Shown: positions 1-8,556, counted from the stretch's first letter. The stretch is DNA of 52,376 nt from Paraeggerthella hongkongensis (GCF_003340345.1 NZ_PPTQ01000019.1:1-52376), one strand, 5' to 3'. The notes: generated from the letters alone by a model not told the origin. Numbers and translations: made by a program.

Positions 1-120
1 CATCCGGCTTCCTTCAGATTCCACCTCACGATGGACACCCTTGCCATTGGCTATGCACTTCCCACTGCCGGGCGTGCTAGGGACTTTCACCCATTAGAAA
101 GCGCGCCATGCTCGGCGCAC
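1..120 (-). mobile_element. Group II intron, 5' end of domain I (partial, runs off the left edge)
   Basis: Read on the minus strand, this stretch starts with GTGCG, the usual first bases of a bacterial group II intron, and a short hairpin (GCGCC...GGCGC). It then shows two hallmark pieces of domain I: GGGTGAAAGTCCC, and near the window edge CGTGAGGTGGAATCTGAAGG. The intron begins one base after the T-run of the cold-shock gene terminator. Insertion behind intrinsic terminators is the known habit of class C bacterial group II introns. The reverse transcriptase and 3' end would lie outside the window, so completeness and class cannot be judged. Confidence 0.85.
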
Positions 121-151
121 CAAAAAAATGGCCCCGCATCTTGCGGGGCCA
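121..151 (-). terminator. Rho-independent terminator of the cold-shock gene
   Basis: On the minus strand a 10-bp GC-rich stem (TGGCCCCGCA / TGCGGGGCCA, 3-base loop) is followed by seven T residues. It lies 27 bases past the stop codon of the cold-shock gene. The group II intron starts immediately after the T-run. Confidence 0.9.
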
Positions 152-177
152 TTTCAGCATTCTATAAGTTAGTCTGC

Positions 178-381
178 TTATGCCTTCGTCACGTTGCTGG
201 CCTGGAGCTTGCCGTTCTGACCGGTCGTGACGTCGAACTGCACTGCAGCACCTTCGTCAAGGGTCTTGAAGCCGTCCATCTTGATCTCAGAGAAATGCAC
301 GAAGAGGTCTTCGCCATCATTCTGGGAGATGAAGCCATAGCCTTTTTCGGGGTTGAACCACTTAACAGTACCTTCCGCCAT
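178..381 (-). CDS. csp: Cold-shock domain protein (CspA family)
   Basis: This 67-residue protein is a complete single cold-shock domain of normal family length. RNP1 is visible as KGYGFI and RNP2 as LFVHF, the surface aromatic patch that binds single-stranded nucleic acid; the N-terminus GTVKWFN is also diagnostic. The family acts in the cytoplasm as RNA chaperones that melt secondary structure, often during cold or growth shifts. The ATG follows an AAAGAGG ribosome site. A strong terminator follows the gene. The leader is about 90 bases and contains an inverted repeat, as in temperature-regulated csp leaders, but regulation here is inferred. Which Csp paralogue it corresponds to cannot be assigned. 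Confidence 0.95.
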   Translation of the reverse strand: MAEGTVKWFNPEKGYGFISQNDGEDLFVHFSEIKMDGFKTLDEGAAVQFDVTTGQNGKLQASNVTKA

Positions 382-475
382 TTTAAATCCTCTTTCCTCT
401 TCCCGATCCCTCGAGAAGGTAACACTGTGTGCTGCATGGCCGCAACACTCGCCCTCACCTCGAGGGCACGTGTCT

Positions 476-481
476 ACTATA
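476..481 (-). promoter_or_regulatory. Putative -10 box of the cold-shock gene
   Basis: TATAGT on the minus strand lies about 95 bases upstream of the csp start codon. No convincing -35 hexamer is seen. The transcript would begin with a leader containing the inverted repeat CCCTCGAG...CTCGAGGG (roughly 409-465). Confidence 0.4.
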
Positions 482-576
482 CGCTATGGAACAGTGAAAA
501 GGTCTGGGAATCTTCTTTTAGCGCCTTTTTTACCGTTTCGTTGATCAAACGAGCAAATACAAGCGCTCCGTTCGAA

Positions 577-1077
577 TTATTCCCGCTGCCCGTTCGCCTT
601 CTCGACAAGCGGATCCGCCAGCTCGGCAGGGCCCTCGAACCCCATGGTGGCCAAAGACGGCTCCGCAGCCTGCGCCAGCTCGGCATCGACCTCGTCCATG
701 AGCAACGCCAGATCCTCGGGGCTGGCTGGCAGCTCGAAGCCGTATTCGGCGGCTATGGCGCGCGCCTGCGCCTCGCGCACGGCAGCAAGCTCGAACTCGC
801 CGACTTCGCGCAGATAGCCCGAAGCCAGAAGCAAGCTGCGGGCGATGTACTCGGTGACCCGCGGGTCGACTCCCGATATCTGCATCACCGACGCAATGGA
901 CTCGGGAGCGAGCGAGAGCAAAGCCGCCCCGTCCATATCGGTGGCTTGGCCTACGGCATCCTCCAACATATCAGCAGCTCGCTTGGGGTCGTGCTCGTCC
1001 TTCGCCTTCGTCCAGCTGCGACGGACGATCTCTGCGAACTGCAGGATAATGCGCATCAGATAGTCTTGCTCAAGCAT
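577..1077 (-). CDS. Conserved small protein of unknown function (DUF6483-like)
   Basis: A soluble, mostly helical, acidic protein of 166 residues with no signal peptide or membrane segment. The opening residues [11 protein letters not shown] resemble the start of the DUF6483 family of Firmicutes and Actinobacteria, whose function is unknown. The middle (residues 32-110) looks like tetratricopeptide-style helical hairpins rich in Ala and Leu. It lies 97 bp downstream of ruvB on the same strand and may be the last gene of that transcript. The family assignment is from memory of the N-terminal motif only and is moderate. Confidence 0.7.
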   Translation of the reverse strand: MLEQDYLMRIILQFAEIVRRSWTKAKDEHDPKRAADMLEDAVGQATDMDGAALLSLAPESIASVMQISGVDPRVTEYIARSLLLASGYLREVGEFELAAVREAQARAIAAEYGFELPASPEDLALLMDEVDAELAQAAEPSLATMGFEGPAELADPLVEKANGQRE

Positions 1078-1174
1078 GGCGGCATCCTTTCAAAGCGAAG
1101 GGGCAGCGCACCCGACAGGTCGCGTCAGCGGCCCCGTCGGTTGCAAACCGGCTTCGCGCTCCAATCCGCATCCG

Positions 1175-2248
1175 TCAAGCAGTCGGAGCGGGCACTCCAA
1201 TATGATGATACGCTCGCTCCGTAGCCTGACGGCCTTTCGGCGTGCGGATCATAAGGCCTTGCTGCATAAGAAACGGCTCGTACACGTCTTCAAGCGTATC
1301 GGGGTCTTCCGACAACGCCGAGGCCAGCGTGGTGAGTCCCACGGGACGACCTCCGAACTGCACCGCGAGTAACTCCAGAATACGGTTGTCCACCGCATCC
1401 AAGCCCAGGGCATCCACCTCGAAAAAGCTCAAAGCCTGCGCAGCGACGTCCTCGTCGATCATGCCGTCGCCGCGAACCTGCGCCCAATCGCGTACGCGCT
1501 TGAGCAGGCGGTTCGCCAAACGTGGGGTCCCTCGGCTGCGACGAGCGATTTCCAGCGCACCGTCTTGCGCAATGTCGACCCCCAAAATAGACGCGGAACG
1601 CTGCACGATGGAACCCAGTTCTGCGGGCGTGTAATACTGAAGCCGGAACACGATGCCGAAACGGTCCCGCAAAGGACCGGTCAGCAGCCCGGTACGCGTG
1701 GTAGCGCCCACCAGCGTGAATCGAGGAAGATCCAGGCGAATCGAACGCGCAGCGGGGCCCTTCCCCACCACGATGTCGAGCGCGAAGTCCTCCAAAGCAG
1801 GGTACAGAACTTCTTCGACCATGCGGTTCAGGCGGTGTATCTCGTCGATGAACAGGACGTCGCCCTCTTCGAGGTTCGTCAGTATGGCCGCCAGATCGCC
1901 CGTACGTTCGATGGCGGGACCGCTCGTCGTCTTGATGTTCGCGCCCAACTCGTTGGCGACCACCGTCGCCAACGTCGTTTTCCCTAAGCCCGGAGGCCCC
2001 GAGAACAGGATGTGGTCGACCACGTCGCCGCGAGCCTGCGCCGCTTCGATCAAAATGGCAAGAGATTCTTTGACCTTCGTTTGCCCCAGGTAATCACCCA
2101 AGCGCTTCGGCCTCAGGCTGCGATCGAGCGCCAGATCGTCTTCCGTCAGATCAGGCGCGACCGTGCGCGGCGCACCGTGCGCGGTCGCGTTTTCGGCCGA
2201 GAACACCAGGCCCTCTATTTCGATGTCTTCGCGTGTCATGCCGTCCAT
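1175..2248 (-). CDS. ruvB: Holliday junction branch migration helicase RuvB
   Basis: A AAA+ motor that drives branch migration with RuvA during recombinational repair in the cytoplasm. Walker A is GPPGLGKTT, Walker B is [12 protein letters not shown], and sensor 1 is in GATTRTGLL. The C-terminal winged helix ([11 protein letters not shown]...GLTTLA) is intact. About 357 residues with this start, the usual length. Three in-frame starts lie close together: GTG at 2260, ATG at 2248 and ATG at 2239. The one at 2248 is preceded by AAGG at short spacing and was chosen, with low certainty. The gene follows ruvA by 30 bp. Confidence 0.97.
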   Translation of the reverse strand: MDGMTREDIEIEGLVFSAENATAHGAPRTVAPDLTEDDLALDRSLRPKRLGDYLGQTKVKESLAILIEAAQARGDVVDHILFSGPPGLGKTTLATVVANELGANIKTTSGPAIERTGDLAAILTNLEEGDVLFIDEIHRLNRMVEEVLYPALEDFALDIVVGKGPAARSIRLDLPRFTLVGATTRTGLLTGPLRDRFGIVFRLQYYTPAELGSIVQRSASILGVDIAQDGALEIARRSRGTPRLANRLLKRVRDWAQVRGDGMIDEDVAAQALSFFEVDALGLDAVDNRILELLAVQFGGRPVGLTTLASALSEDPDTLEDVYEPFLMQQGLMIRTPKGRQATERAYHHIGVPAPTA

Positions 2249-2278
2249 TCCGCCTTGCACCGGTAGTCGCGCGCTTCT

Positions 2279-2869
2279 TTACGCGCCCAAACGCTTCAAC
2301 GCGTATTGTAACAGCCTGCCCTCGTCGGCACCTTCGGGCGATCCCTTCAACGCAAGATCAGCTTCCGCCGCCGTAAAGCCCATGGACAGAAGCGCCTCGT
2401 GCGCGCCCTTCAGGCTCTCGGCCTGAACCGGCGCAGCCTCGCTTTCGTCGAAAAGCCCCGCCAATCCCTGATCGAGAGATCCCTTGAGTTCGAGGATGAT
2501 GCGGGAAGCCGTCTTCTTCCCCACGCCGGGAATCCGCTGAACCGCCGCTACGTCCTGCGCCGAAATGGCGGAAACCAACCCGGACGGCGTGAACGACGAA
2601 AGAGCCGCCAAGGCGACCTTCGGTCCCACACCGCTCACGCTGATCAAGCGCTCGAACAGCGCCTTCTCCTCAAGGGAGAGGAATCCGAACAGCGATAAGC
2701 CGTCGTCGCGAACCTGCAGGTACGTATGCACCTCAACCGCAGACCCCGCTTCCGGCAGCTTCGACAAGCTTGCCTGGGACATTCCCACGGCGTATCCAAC
2801 GCCGCTCACCTCGATATACGCCGTCGTCGTAGTCTTTCCGGCAAGCGTGCCCTTCAAAAATGCGATCAT
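2279..2869 (-). CDS. ruvA: Holliday junction DNA-binding protein RuvA
   Basis: RuvA binds four-way junctions as a tetramer and loads RuvB. The 196-residue protein has the N-terminal OB-fold (MIAFLKGTL...), two helix-hairpin-helix motifs (ISVSGVGPKVAL, IQ-type RIPGVGKKTASRI), and a C-terminal helical domain (residues 145-196) that contacts RuvB. Its ATG overlaps the ruvC stop by four bases (ATGA), so translation of the two is probably coupled. Confidence 0.97.
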   Translation of the reverse strand: MIAFLKGTLAGKTTTTAYIEVSGVGYAVGMSQASLSKLPEAGSAVEVHTYLQVRDDGLSLFGFLSLEEKALFERLISVSGVGPKVALAALSSFTPSGLVSAISAQDVAAVQRIPGVGKKTASRIILELKGSLDQGLAGLFDESEAAPVQAESLKGAHEALLSMGFTAAEADLALKGSPEGADEGRLLQYALKRLGA

Positions 2870-3489
2870 GCCGTCTCCTTTCCGGAAGATGGCACGGAAA
2901 ACCGTGCCGGGGCAACATCCGCTGCACGCGTCGGGCAGCTTTCGCGATCCTGCCGAAGCGAAGCGATGCGACCCGCCGCCTGCGCGGATCGCGCGCGATC
3001 CGCAAAACCCTCATGAGTGGTAAAGCAGATCGCAGCAGCCAGCGCATCGGCTGCGTGGTCGGGACGAGGAACGGCCTCAAGCGCCAAAAGCTGACGCACC
3101 ATGTACTGCACCTGGTCTTTGTCAGCAGAGCCCGTTCCCACGACGGCAAGCTTTATCTGGCTGGGAGAAAACTCCCCCACCCGAAGATCTCGCTCGGCGC
3201 ATGCAACCAATGCAGCCCCGCGCGCCTGACCCGTGGCGAACGCGCTTTGGGTGTTCGAGCCGAACCATACCGTTTCCACGCCCGCGCACGTTGGCTCGAA
3301 ACGAGCGATAACGGCGCCCATCTGGCGATGTATCTTCATGAGGCGATGCGCCAGCGGCATATCCTTCGAAGTGGAGATGCAGCCGTACGCGACGCAGGAA
3401 AGACGCGCCCCGCACTGAGACACGATTCCCCAGCCGGTGTTGGCCAAACCGGGATCGATACCGAGAATCGTTCGCTGCACCTGCGTCAT
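2866..3489 (-). CDS. ruvC: Crossover junction endodeoxyribonuclease RuvC
   Basis: RuvC resolves Holliday junctions by paired nicks. The RNase-H-like fold is shown by ILGIDPGLANTGWG (first catalytic Asp), the acidic GVETVWFG, and the C-terminal DHAADALAAA pair. 207 residues from the chosen ATG, slightly longer than typical because of about 30 extra C-terminal residues (QAAGRIASLRQDRES...). The start was chosen because AAAGGGTCAA precedes the ATG; the open frame extends upstream but would run into the promoter and LexA box. First gene of the ruvCAB unit. Confidence 0.95.
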   Translation of the reverse strand: MTQVQRTILGIDPGLANTGWGIVSQCGARLSCVAYGCISTSKDMPLAHRLMKIHRQMGAVIARFEPTCAGVETVWFGSNTQSAFATGQARGAALVACAERDLRVGEFSPSQIKLAVVGTGSADKDQVQYMVRQLLALEAVPRPDHAADALAAAICFTTHEGFADRARSAQAAGRIASLRQDRESCPTRAADVAPARFSVPSSGKETA

Positions 3490-3540
3490 TTGACCCTTTC
3501 CCACCACGCTTGCGCAGCTACGTGGCCGCAAGCGCATCGT

Positions 3541-3563
3541 TATATAGTACAAACGTATGTTCG
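3541..3563 (-). promoter_or_regulatory. LexA (SOS) box and -10 region of ruvCAB
   Basis: CGAACATACGTTTG (3550-3563, minus strand) matches the Gram-positive LexA consensus CGAACRNRYGTTYG at every position. An AT-rich TATATA (3541-3546) just downstream can serve as the -10 box, so LexA would sit over the core promoter. It lies about 60 bases upstream of ruvC. SOS control of ruv genes is well known; its use here is inferred from the site. No lexA gene is in the window. Confidence 0.8.
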
Positions 3564-3693
3564 TTCCCATCCTATCACAAAACGAAACGAACCGAGGGAA
3601 AATATCAAGGTTGACTCGACAAGCGCACAACCCGTCGAACGTCGTCGCATCCTAGACGCAGCAGCGTTTCCGCGCGGTCGAACCTCGACCTGG

Positions 3694-3736
3694 AAAACAA
3701 AAAAGCCGCCGCAGATGCTCTGATCGCGGCGGCTTT
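3694..3736 (-). terminator. Rho-independent terminator downstream of yebC
   Basis: On the minus strand AAAGCCGCCGC pairs with GCGGCGGCTTT across a 13-base loop, and a T-rich tract (TTTTTTGTTTT) follows. It separates yebC from the independently promoted ruvCAB unit. Confidence 0.85.
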
Positions 3737-3754
3737 GATCGTATGCTGCGTGCG

Positions 3755-4555
3755 CTATTCGTCGAGCGCGGCGGCAATCTCTTCGGTGATGTCCATAGCA
3801 TGGTAGACGTTCTGAAGATCCTCGAGCTCTTCCAGCTTGTCCACCAAGCGCATGACCTTCTTCGCGTCGGACACGCTCACCGCCGCAGGCGTGGTGGGCT
3901 CCATGGTCAGCTCGGCGCCCTTCGTGACGACGCCAGCCTCTTCCAAAGCCTTCTTCACGGCCATGAGATCGGTCGGACCCGTGTAGACGATCCACTCGTC
4001 CTCGGCATCCTCGTAGTCGTCGCCGCCGGCCTCGGCCACGGCCAACATGAACTCTTCCTCGTCGGCTGCAGCGCCGTTGGGCCTCACGGGATTCTTCTTA
4101 TCGCCGGTCTCGACCTCTTTCGCCACCATGATCTGGCCCTTGCGCTCGAACATGAACGCCACCGAGCCCGAGGTGCCCAGGTTGCCGCCGGAATGGCTGA
4201 ACGCCGCGCGCACATCGGCAGCCGTGCGGTTGCGGTTGTCGGTCAGCGCTTCGCAGTAGACGGCCACGCCGCACGGGCCGTAGCCCTCGTAGACGACCGT
4301 CTCGTAGTTGGCGGAATCTTTGCCCGAACCGAAGGCCTTGTCGATAGCGACCTTGATCTTGTCCTTCGGCAAAGAGTAGCCTTTGGCCTTTTCAATGGCG
4401 GCAGCAAGCGACGCGTTGTTGTCGGGGTTCGGGTCGCCACCCTCCTTGGCTGCCACCGTAATGTTGCGCGACAGCTTGGAGAACAAGGCCGAGCGCTTAG
4501 CGTCCTGCGCAGCCTTGCGATGCTTTGTAGTTGCCCATTTAGAATGCCCTGACAT
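3755..4555 (-). CDS. yebC: YebC/PmpR family DNA-binding or translation-associated protein
   Basis: A 266-residue protein starting MSGHSKWATTKHRKAAQDAKR, the invariant YebC/TACO1 N-terminus. Family motifs continue with GGDPNPDNNASLAAAIEKAK, GYGPCGVAVYCEALTDNRNRT and the acidic C-terminal domains. Family members have been described as transcriptional regulators and, more recently, as factors that relieve ribosome stalling. The gene is often placed just before ruvC, as here, though a terminator and a LexA-type promoter divide the two. The ATG follows GGAAGGGA. A possible -10 (TAGAAT) lies at 4591-4596. Slightly longer than usual (about 245) because of an insertion near residues 140-165. Confidence 0.93.
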   Translation of the reverse strand: MSGHSKWATTKHRKAAQDAKRSALFSKLSRNITVAAKEGGDPNPDNNASLAAAIEKAKGYSLPKDKIKVAIDKAFGSGKDSANYETVVYEGYGPCGVAVYCEALTDNRNRTAADVRAAFSHSGGNLGTSGSVAFMFERKGQIMVAKEVETGDKKNPVRPNGAAADEEEFMLAVAEAGGDDYEDAEDEWIVYTGPTDLMAVKKALEEAGVVTKGAELTMEPTTPAAVSVSDAKKVMRLVDKLEELEDLQNVYHAMDITEEIAAALDE

Positions 4556-4791
4556 ATGCGTCCCTTCCGATGTTGCAATACCAGCCGCTTATTCTAGCAC
4601 ACACGCCTTATCCCCTGTTCGCATTTGCAGGGTTTTCAAAAACACGGTTGAAAATATCGATCGGTATCAAGATGGCCACAGCACGCCTACGATACCGAAC
4701 GCATGCCCGCAGACGCTAGCCGAGTCCATACAATCGTTAAAGACGAGGGTTTTCGACGGCCCCCGGCAACATCAACGGAAGGAGCACCGCC

Positions 4792-5256
4792 GTGAAGGGA
4801 AACCAAGAACTCATCCAAGCGTTGAATGACTTGCTCGCCGGAGAGCTGACCGCAGTCAACCAGTACATGGTCCATGCCGAAATGTGCGAGGACTGGGGCT
4901 ACGAAAAGCTGCACGCACGTTTCGAGAAACGAGCCATCGCGGAAATGAAGCATGCGGAAATGCTCATCGGACGCATCCTGTTCCTTGAAGGGACGCCCAT
5001 CGTGTCCAACCTCAACGAGATCAAGATCGGCGCAACCGTCCCCCAGCAAATCGACAACGACCATGCAGCAGAAATCGACACGGTTCGGGACTACAACGAA
5101 GCCATCGTGCTTGCCGGGCAGGTGCTCGACTACGCCACGCGCGACATGCTGATGTCCATTCTGCAGGACGAAGACAGCCACGTTGACGAACTTGAAGACC
5201 TTCAAGACCAGATAGAGCAGATGTCCTTGCAGATCTTCCTTTCCACGCAAAACTAG
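4792..5256 (+). CDS. bfr: Bacterioferritin
   Basis: A 24-mer iron-storage protein that oxidises Fe(II) at a dinuclear centre. The 154-residue four-helix bundle keeps the ferroxidase ligands E18, E51 and H54 in the first half (EMKHAEM) and the E/H pair in DEDSHVDEL in the second half. M52 is the residue that ligates heme in true bacterioferritins, so this is Bfr rather than plain ferritin. The start is GTG, preceded by GGAAGGAG. Monocistronic, divergent from yebC, with a GC-rich hairpin behind it. Probably serves iron storage and peroxide protection in an anaerobe. No Fur-like box was recognised upstream. Confidence 0.95.
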   Translation: MKGNQELIQALNDLLAGELTAVNQYMVHAEMCEDWGYEKLHARFEKRAIAEMKHAEMLIGRILFLEGTPIVSNLNEIKIGATVPQQIDNDHAAEIDTVRDYNEAIVLAGQVLDYATRDMLMSILQDEDSHVDELEDLQDQIEQMSLQIFLSTQN

Positions 5257-5281
5257 AGTCGCGGGCAAACCGCCAAGCAGT

Positions 5282-5323
5282 GCGAGCAGCCGCCCATCCC
5301 TCGCGGGGTCGGCGGCTGCTCGC
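5282..5323 (+). terminator. GC-rich hairpin downstream of bfr
   Basis: GCGAGCAGCCGCC pairs perfectly with GGCGGCTGCTCGC across a 16-base loop. There is no T-tract after it, so intrinsic termination is uncertain; it may instead protect the mRNA end. The rest of 5257-5537 shows nothing else recognisable before the next ribosome site. Confidence 0.5.
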
Positions 5324-5537
5324 GCGAGCGCAGCGTTCCCGCCTTGCTGCATGGGGTTCGAGCGCCGCGCAATCCGAGCCGCGCTGGCTTCCCAGCAACC
5401 ACTCCACCGGCCTAAAGTGACGTACGCATGGTTTTTGTTGACAACGGCAAACGCCGAACGCAGTATGAAACCATTGTGCCAAAACTGCGGCGGTCGGGCG
5501 ATGAAGCCGCCGCGCTTCACCTTTCGAAGGAGACGCC

Positions 5538-6704
5538 ATGCGCCACATCCACTGCCTGAACAACATTTCCGCCTACGGAACCGACCTTTTGACCGACGAC
5601 TACGCCCTGACCGACGACCTGTCCCAGGCCGCAGGCGTCCTGGTTCGCAGCGCGGCCATGCACGACATGGAGTTCCCGCAAGAGTTGCTGGCAATCGCCC
5701 GCGCGGGAGCCGGCGTCAACAACATCCCGCTCGACCGCTGCGCCGAAGAGGGCATCGTGGTGTTCAACACCCCCGGCGCCAATGCGAACGCCGTAAAGGA
5801 GCTGGTGCTGTGCGGCATGCTGCTGGGCAGCCGCGGCGTTGTGGACGGCATCGCCTGGTGCCGCGACAATGCGGACGATCCCAATATCGGCAAAGCCGCC
5901 GAAAAGGCGAAGAAGGCGTTCGCCGGACGCGAGATCCAGGGCAAGAAGCTGGGCGTCATCGGCTTGGGGGCCATCGGCGCTCTGGTGGCGAACGCAGCCA
6001 TCGACCTGGGAATGGACGTGTACGGATACGACCCGTACGTATCGGTAGGCGCAGCTTGGCGTCTGTCCAGCTCGGTGCGCCACGTAACGAACCTGGACGA
6101 CCTGCTGCGCGAGTGCGATTACATCACCATCCACGTGCCCGCCATAGAAGGCACCATCGGCATGATCGACGAACGCGCCTGCTCGCTCATGAAAGACGGC
6201 GCGGTGTTCCTGAACTTCTCGCGCGACACGCTGGTGAACGACGAGGCCATGGCCGCCGCGCTCGCCGCAGGCAAGGTGGGCGCCTACGTCACCGACTTCG
6301 CCAACCCCGCCGTCATGAAGATGGAGCGCGCCATCGTGCTGCCGCACCTGGGCGCCTCGACCGCCGAAGCCGAGGACAACTGCGCCGTCATGGCCGTGCG
6401 CCAAACGATGGACTACCTGGAAAACGGCAACATCGTGAACTCGGTGAACTACCCGGCCTGCGACATGGGTCCCTGCCCGGCCGAGGGCGGCCGCGTGGCC
6501 GTGCTGCACGCGAACGTGCCGAACATGATCAGCCAGATCACGAACGTGTTCGGCGATGCCGGCGTCAACATCGACAACCTGACGAACAAAGCGCGAGGCG
6601 AAGCCGCCTACACCCTGCTCGACCTGAACGCCGCCGCTCCCGACGCCGCCGTCGAGAAGCTGGCCGCCATCGAGGGCGTCCGTCGCGTCCGCGTGGTGAA
6701 GTAG
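5538..6704 (+). CDS. serA: D-3-phosphoglycerate dehydrogenase family protein with ACT domain
   Basis: A D-2-hydroxyacid dehydrogenase of 388 residues. The NAD-binding Rossmann motif is LGVIGLGAIGALVANAA (about residues 137-153). The substrate-side Arg lies in ARAGAGVNNIP, the catalytic Arg/Asp positions are LNFSRDTLVND and VTDFANPAVM, and the active-site His is in VLPHLGAS. Residues 315-388 form a regulatory ACT domain (VPNMISQITNVFGDAGVNIDNL) that in this family binds serine. It most likely catalyses the first step of serine synthesis. A strong AAGGAG precedes the ATG. No serC or serB is adjacent, so the pathway role is inferred from the family. Confidence 0.88.
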   Translation: MRHIHCLNNISAYGTDLLTDDYALTDDLSQAAGVLVRSAAMHDMEFPQELLAIARAGAGVNNIPLDRCAEEGIVVFNTPGANANAVKELVLCGMLLGSRGVVDGIAWCRDNADDPNIGKAAEKAKKAFAGREIQGKKLGVIGLGAIGALVANAAIDLGMDVYGYDPYVSVGAAWRLSSSVRHVTNLDDLLRECDYITIHVPAIEGTIGMIDERACSLMKDGAVFLNFSRDTLVNDEAMAAALAAGKVGAYVTDFANPAVMKMERAIVLPHLGASTAEAEDNCAVMAVRQTMDYLENGNIVNSVNYPACDMGPCPAEGGRVAVLHANVPNMISQITNVFGDAGVNIDNLTNKARGEAAYTLLDLNAAAPDAAVEKLAAIEGVRRVRVVK

Positions 6705-6750
6705 CGCCTCGCCTATTCGCCGTCGCATCAAAGAACTCGCCAAAGCGCCA

Positions 6751-6785
6751 TCGGCCGGCTCCGCGAACCTTGCGGGGCCGGCCGA
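6751..6785. terminator. Bidirectional hairpin between convergent genes
   Basis: TCGGCCGGC...GCCGGCCGA forms a long GC-rich stem between serA (plus) and the lipid kinase gene (minus), which converge here. Neither side has a strong T-run, so it is a putative shared terminator. Confidence 0.5.
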
Positions 6786-6815
6786 TCTGATGCTGCGGGC
6801 GCGGACCGCCCGGCT

Positions 6816-7736
6816 TCACGCCATGGGCATCAGCACATGCAAGGCGCCTCGGTCCACGGAGATGTCGAACGTGCGCCCGCTCAGGCGCTCGCCGTCCACC
6901 TGAGCGGGCGGCGCCTGGTCGAATTCCACGCGCAACGTGCGACAGCGCCGCAGCTCGACCTGCCTGAACCCCACATGCTTGCCATCCTTGGCGCGCATGA
7001 AGATGTACAGAGCGCGCGCAACGCTCACGGGAGGATGCGCAATGCAAACGTCCAAGAACCCGTCGTCGACAAGCGCATCCGGGCAAATCTTGAATCCGCT
7101 ACCGTAATACGGCCCGATCTGCACGGCGAACATGATGGATTGCGAGTCGACAGCCTTGCCTCCGTCGAAAGAAGCGCGATACCGGTATAGATCAAGATGG
7201 TGCAGCAGCTGGTCGACGCCGCTTTCCATATAGAGGAGCGCGCCCGTCCGCCCCGTGCGCACGCGACGATCCACCGTATCGTGCGCGATGGCGGCATCCA
7301 ATCCGAACGAAAGCGTTTCAAGGAACCAATCGTCGTTCACGCGCCCCACGTCCACCGGACGAGCCTGCGCCGCCAGCACCTGCGCGCACGCCTCGTCAAC
7401 CTTGTGCGACATGCCCAACGTGCGCGCGTAGTCGTTGCCCGACCCCACGGGAACAACCCCCAGCGCAGGGCGACGATCGAGCGGCCTTCGAAGCAACCCG
7501 CCGGCTACTTCGTAGATAACGCCGTCTCCGCCCAATGCGACCACGGTCGAACAACCCTCGGCACGCTCGGCAATCTCGGACGCATGTCGCGGACCCGCCG
7601 TGCGAGCAAGAACCACCCGATCCTCACCCAGCTGCGCACGCAAGGCGGCAGCCGCCCGGTCGGCAGCCGCCGCTCCGTTGCCGTTTTGCGCCGCAGGATT
7701 CGCGATCAGCAGAATTGTTCCCTCGGATGGCGACAT
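6816..7736 (-). CDS. Diacylglycerol kinase catalytic-domain protein (YegS/DgkB-like lipid kinase)
   Basis: A cytoplasmic lipid kinase of 306 residues. It has the ATP-binding LIANPAAQNGNG at the N-terminus, the GGDG motif in VVALGGDGVIYEVAGG, and VVPVGSGNDYARTLG, all characteristic of the DAGK_cat fold. The C-terminal beta-sandwich (PYYGSGFKICPDALVDDGFLD) is complete. Family members phosphorylate diacylglycerol, other membrane lipids or lipid-linked substrates; the actual substrate cannot be told from sequence. The internal ATG at 7736 was chosen over 7769 because GGAAGGATCTTC directly precedes it. Confidence 0.9.
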   Translation of the reverse strand: MSPSEGTILLIANPAAQNGNGAAAADRAAAALRAQLGEDRVVLARTAGPRHASEIAERAEGCSTVVALGGDGVIYEVAGGLLRRPLDRRPALGVVPVGSGNDYARTLGMSHKVDEACAQVLAAQARPVDVGRVNDDWFLETLSFGLDAAIAHDTVDRRVRTGRTGALLYMESGVDQLLHHLDLYRYRASFDGGKAVDSQSIMFAVQIGPYYGSGFKICPDALVDDGFLDVCIAHPPVSVARALYIFMRAKDGKHVGFRQVELRRCRTLRVEFDQAPPAQVDGERLSGRTFDISVDRGALHVLMPMA

Positions 7737-7789
7737 GAAGATCCTTCCATTCCCGAAAAGCAGGGGCATAGCGCCCCGATAGGTTTCGC

Positions 7790-7818
7790 ATTATAGGCGA
7801 AAGGGATCCCTCGGCAAA
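7790..7818 (-). promoter_or_regulatory. Putative promoter of the lipid kinase gene
   Basis: On the minus strand a perfect TATAAT (7790-7795) is preceded at 17 bp by TTTGCC (7813-7818), a weak -35. It lies about 55 bases upstream of the kinase ATG. Confidence 0.55.
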
Positions 7819-7864
7819 GAAGCCGCCGGGCAGATGCGTTCAATCCCAAACCCGGCCGACAATC

Positions 7865-7890
7865 GGGGCCGAGCAGCAATGCTCGACCCC
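7865..7890 (-). terminator. Hairpin downstream of moaC
   Basis: GGGG-CGAGCA / TGCTCG-CCCC stem with a four-base loop, about 50 bases beyond the moaC stop. No T-tract, so a weak terminator candidate. Confidence 0.4.
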
Positions 7891-7942
7891 GCCTCCACGC
7901 ACCCGGCAAGTCCTGTGCGCCCTATGCGGTCCGCGCGAAACC

Positions 7943-8440
7943 TTAGCGCTCCCACAGACCGGTTTTGCCGCCGTCTTTCTTGAGCAGGCGCACGTCCATG
8001 ATCTCCATGCCGCGATCGACGGCCTTGCACATGTCGTAGATCGTAAGGCACGCCACGCTGGCCGCGGTCAGCGCCTCCATCTCGATCCCCGTCTTTCCGG
8101 TAACGCCGCAGGTGGTCGTCACGTGAACGCCCACAAGCCCGTCCGCGCGCTCCCCTTCGGCTACGGGGGCGCACTCGACCTTCGCCTTCGTGATGTTGAG
8201 CGGATGGCACATGGGAATAAGGTCGCTCGTGCGCTTCGAGGCCATCACGCCGGCCACGCGCGCACACGCCAGCACGTCGCCCTTCGCAGCCTTGCCCTCG
8301 ACGATGAGCGCAAGCGTTTCAGGCTGCATGGCGATGAACCCCTCCGCCACGGCAACGCGCTCGGTGTCGGCTTTCTGCGACACGTCAACCATGCGCACGG
8401 CGCCGTTCTCGTCAATATGGGTGAGGTGCTGATCGGTCAT
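7943..8440 (-). CDS. moaC: Cyclic pyranopterin monophosphate synthase MoaC
   Basis: MoaC converts the MoaA product to cyclic pyranopterin monophosphate, the first stable intermediate of molybdenum cofactor. The 165-residue protein has the conserved [32 protein letters not shown] and TGVEMEA-type ([19 protein letters not shown]) segments and the C-terminal Asp/Lys region ([12 protein letters not shown]). AAGGAGCACCTT precedes the ATG; a longer reading frame upstream has no support. It follows moaA by 116 bp on the same strand. Confidence 0.96.
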   Translation of the reverse strand: MTDQHLTHIDENGAVRMVDVSQKADTERVAVAEGFIAMQPETLALIVEGKAAKGDVLACARVAGVMASKRTSDLIPMCHPLNITKAKVECAPVAEGERADGLVGVHVTTTCGVTGKTGIEMEALTAASVACLTIYDMCKAVDRGMEIMDVRLLKKDGGKTGLWER

Positions 8441-8556
8441 AAGGTGCTCCTTGGTTCGTGAACTCACAGGTTGAAAACCGCAGGCTGGCACTCGCAAGCC
8501 TGCAAGAAGGGCGAACGGAAAACACGGCTCGGCAATCCGCGGATCGCCGAAAGCCG

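Noticed and set aside
31-1224. A plus-strand open frame of 397 codons at the left edge
   Set aside because: It crosses the intron, a terminator, csp and the next gene, all supported on the minus strand.
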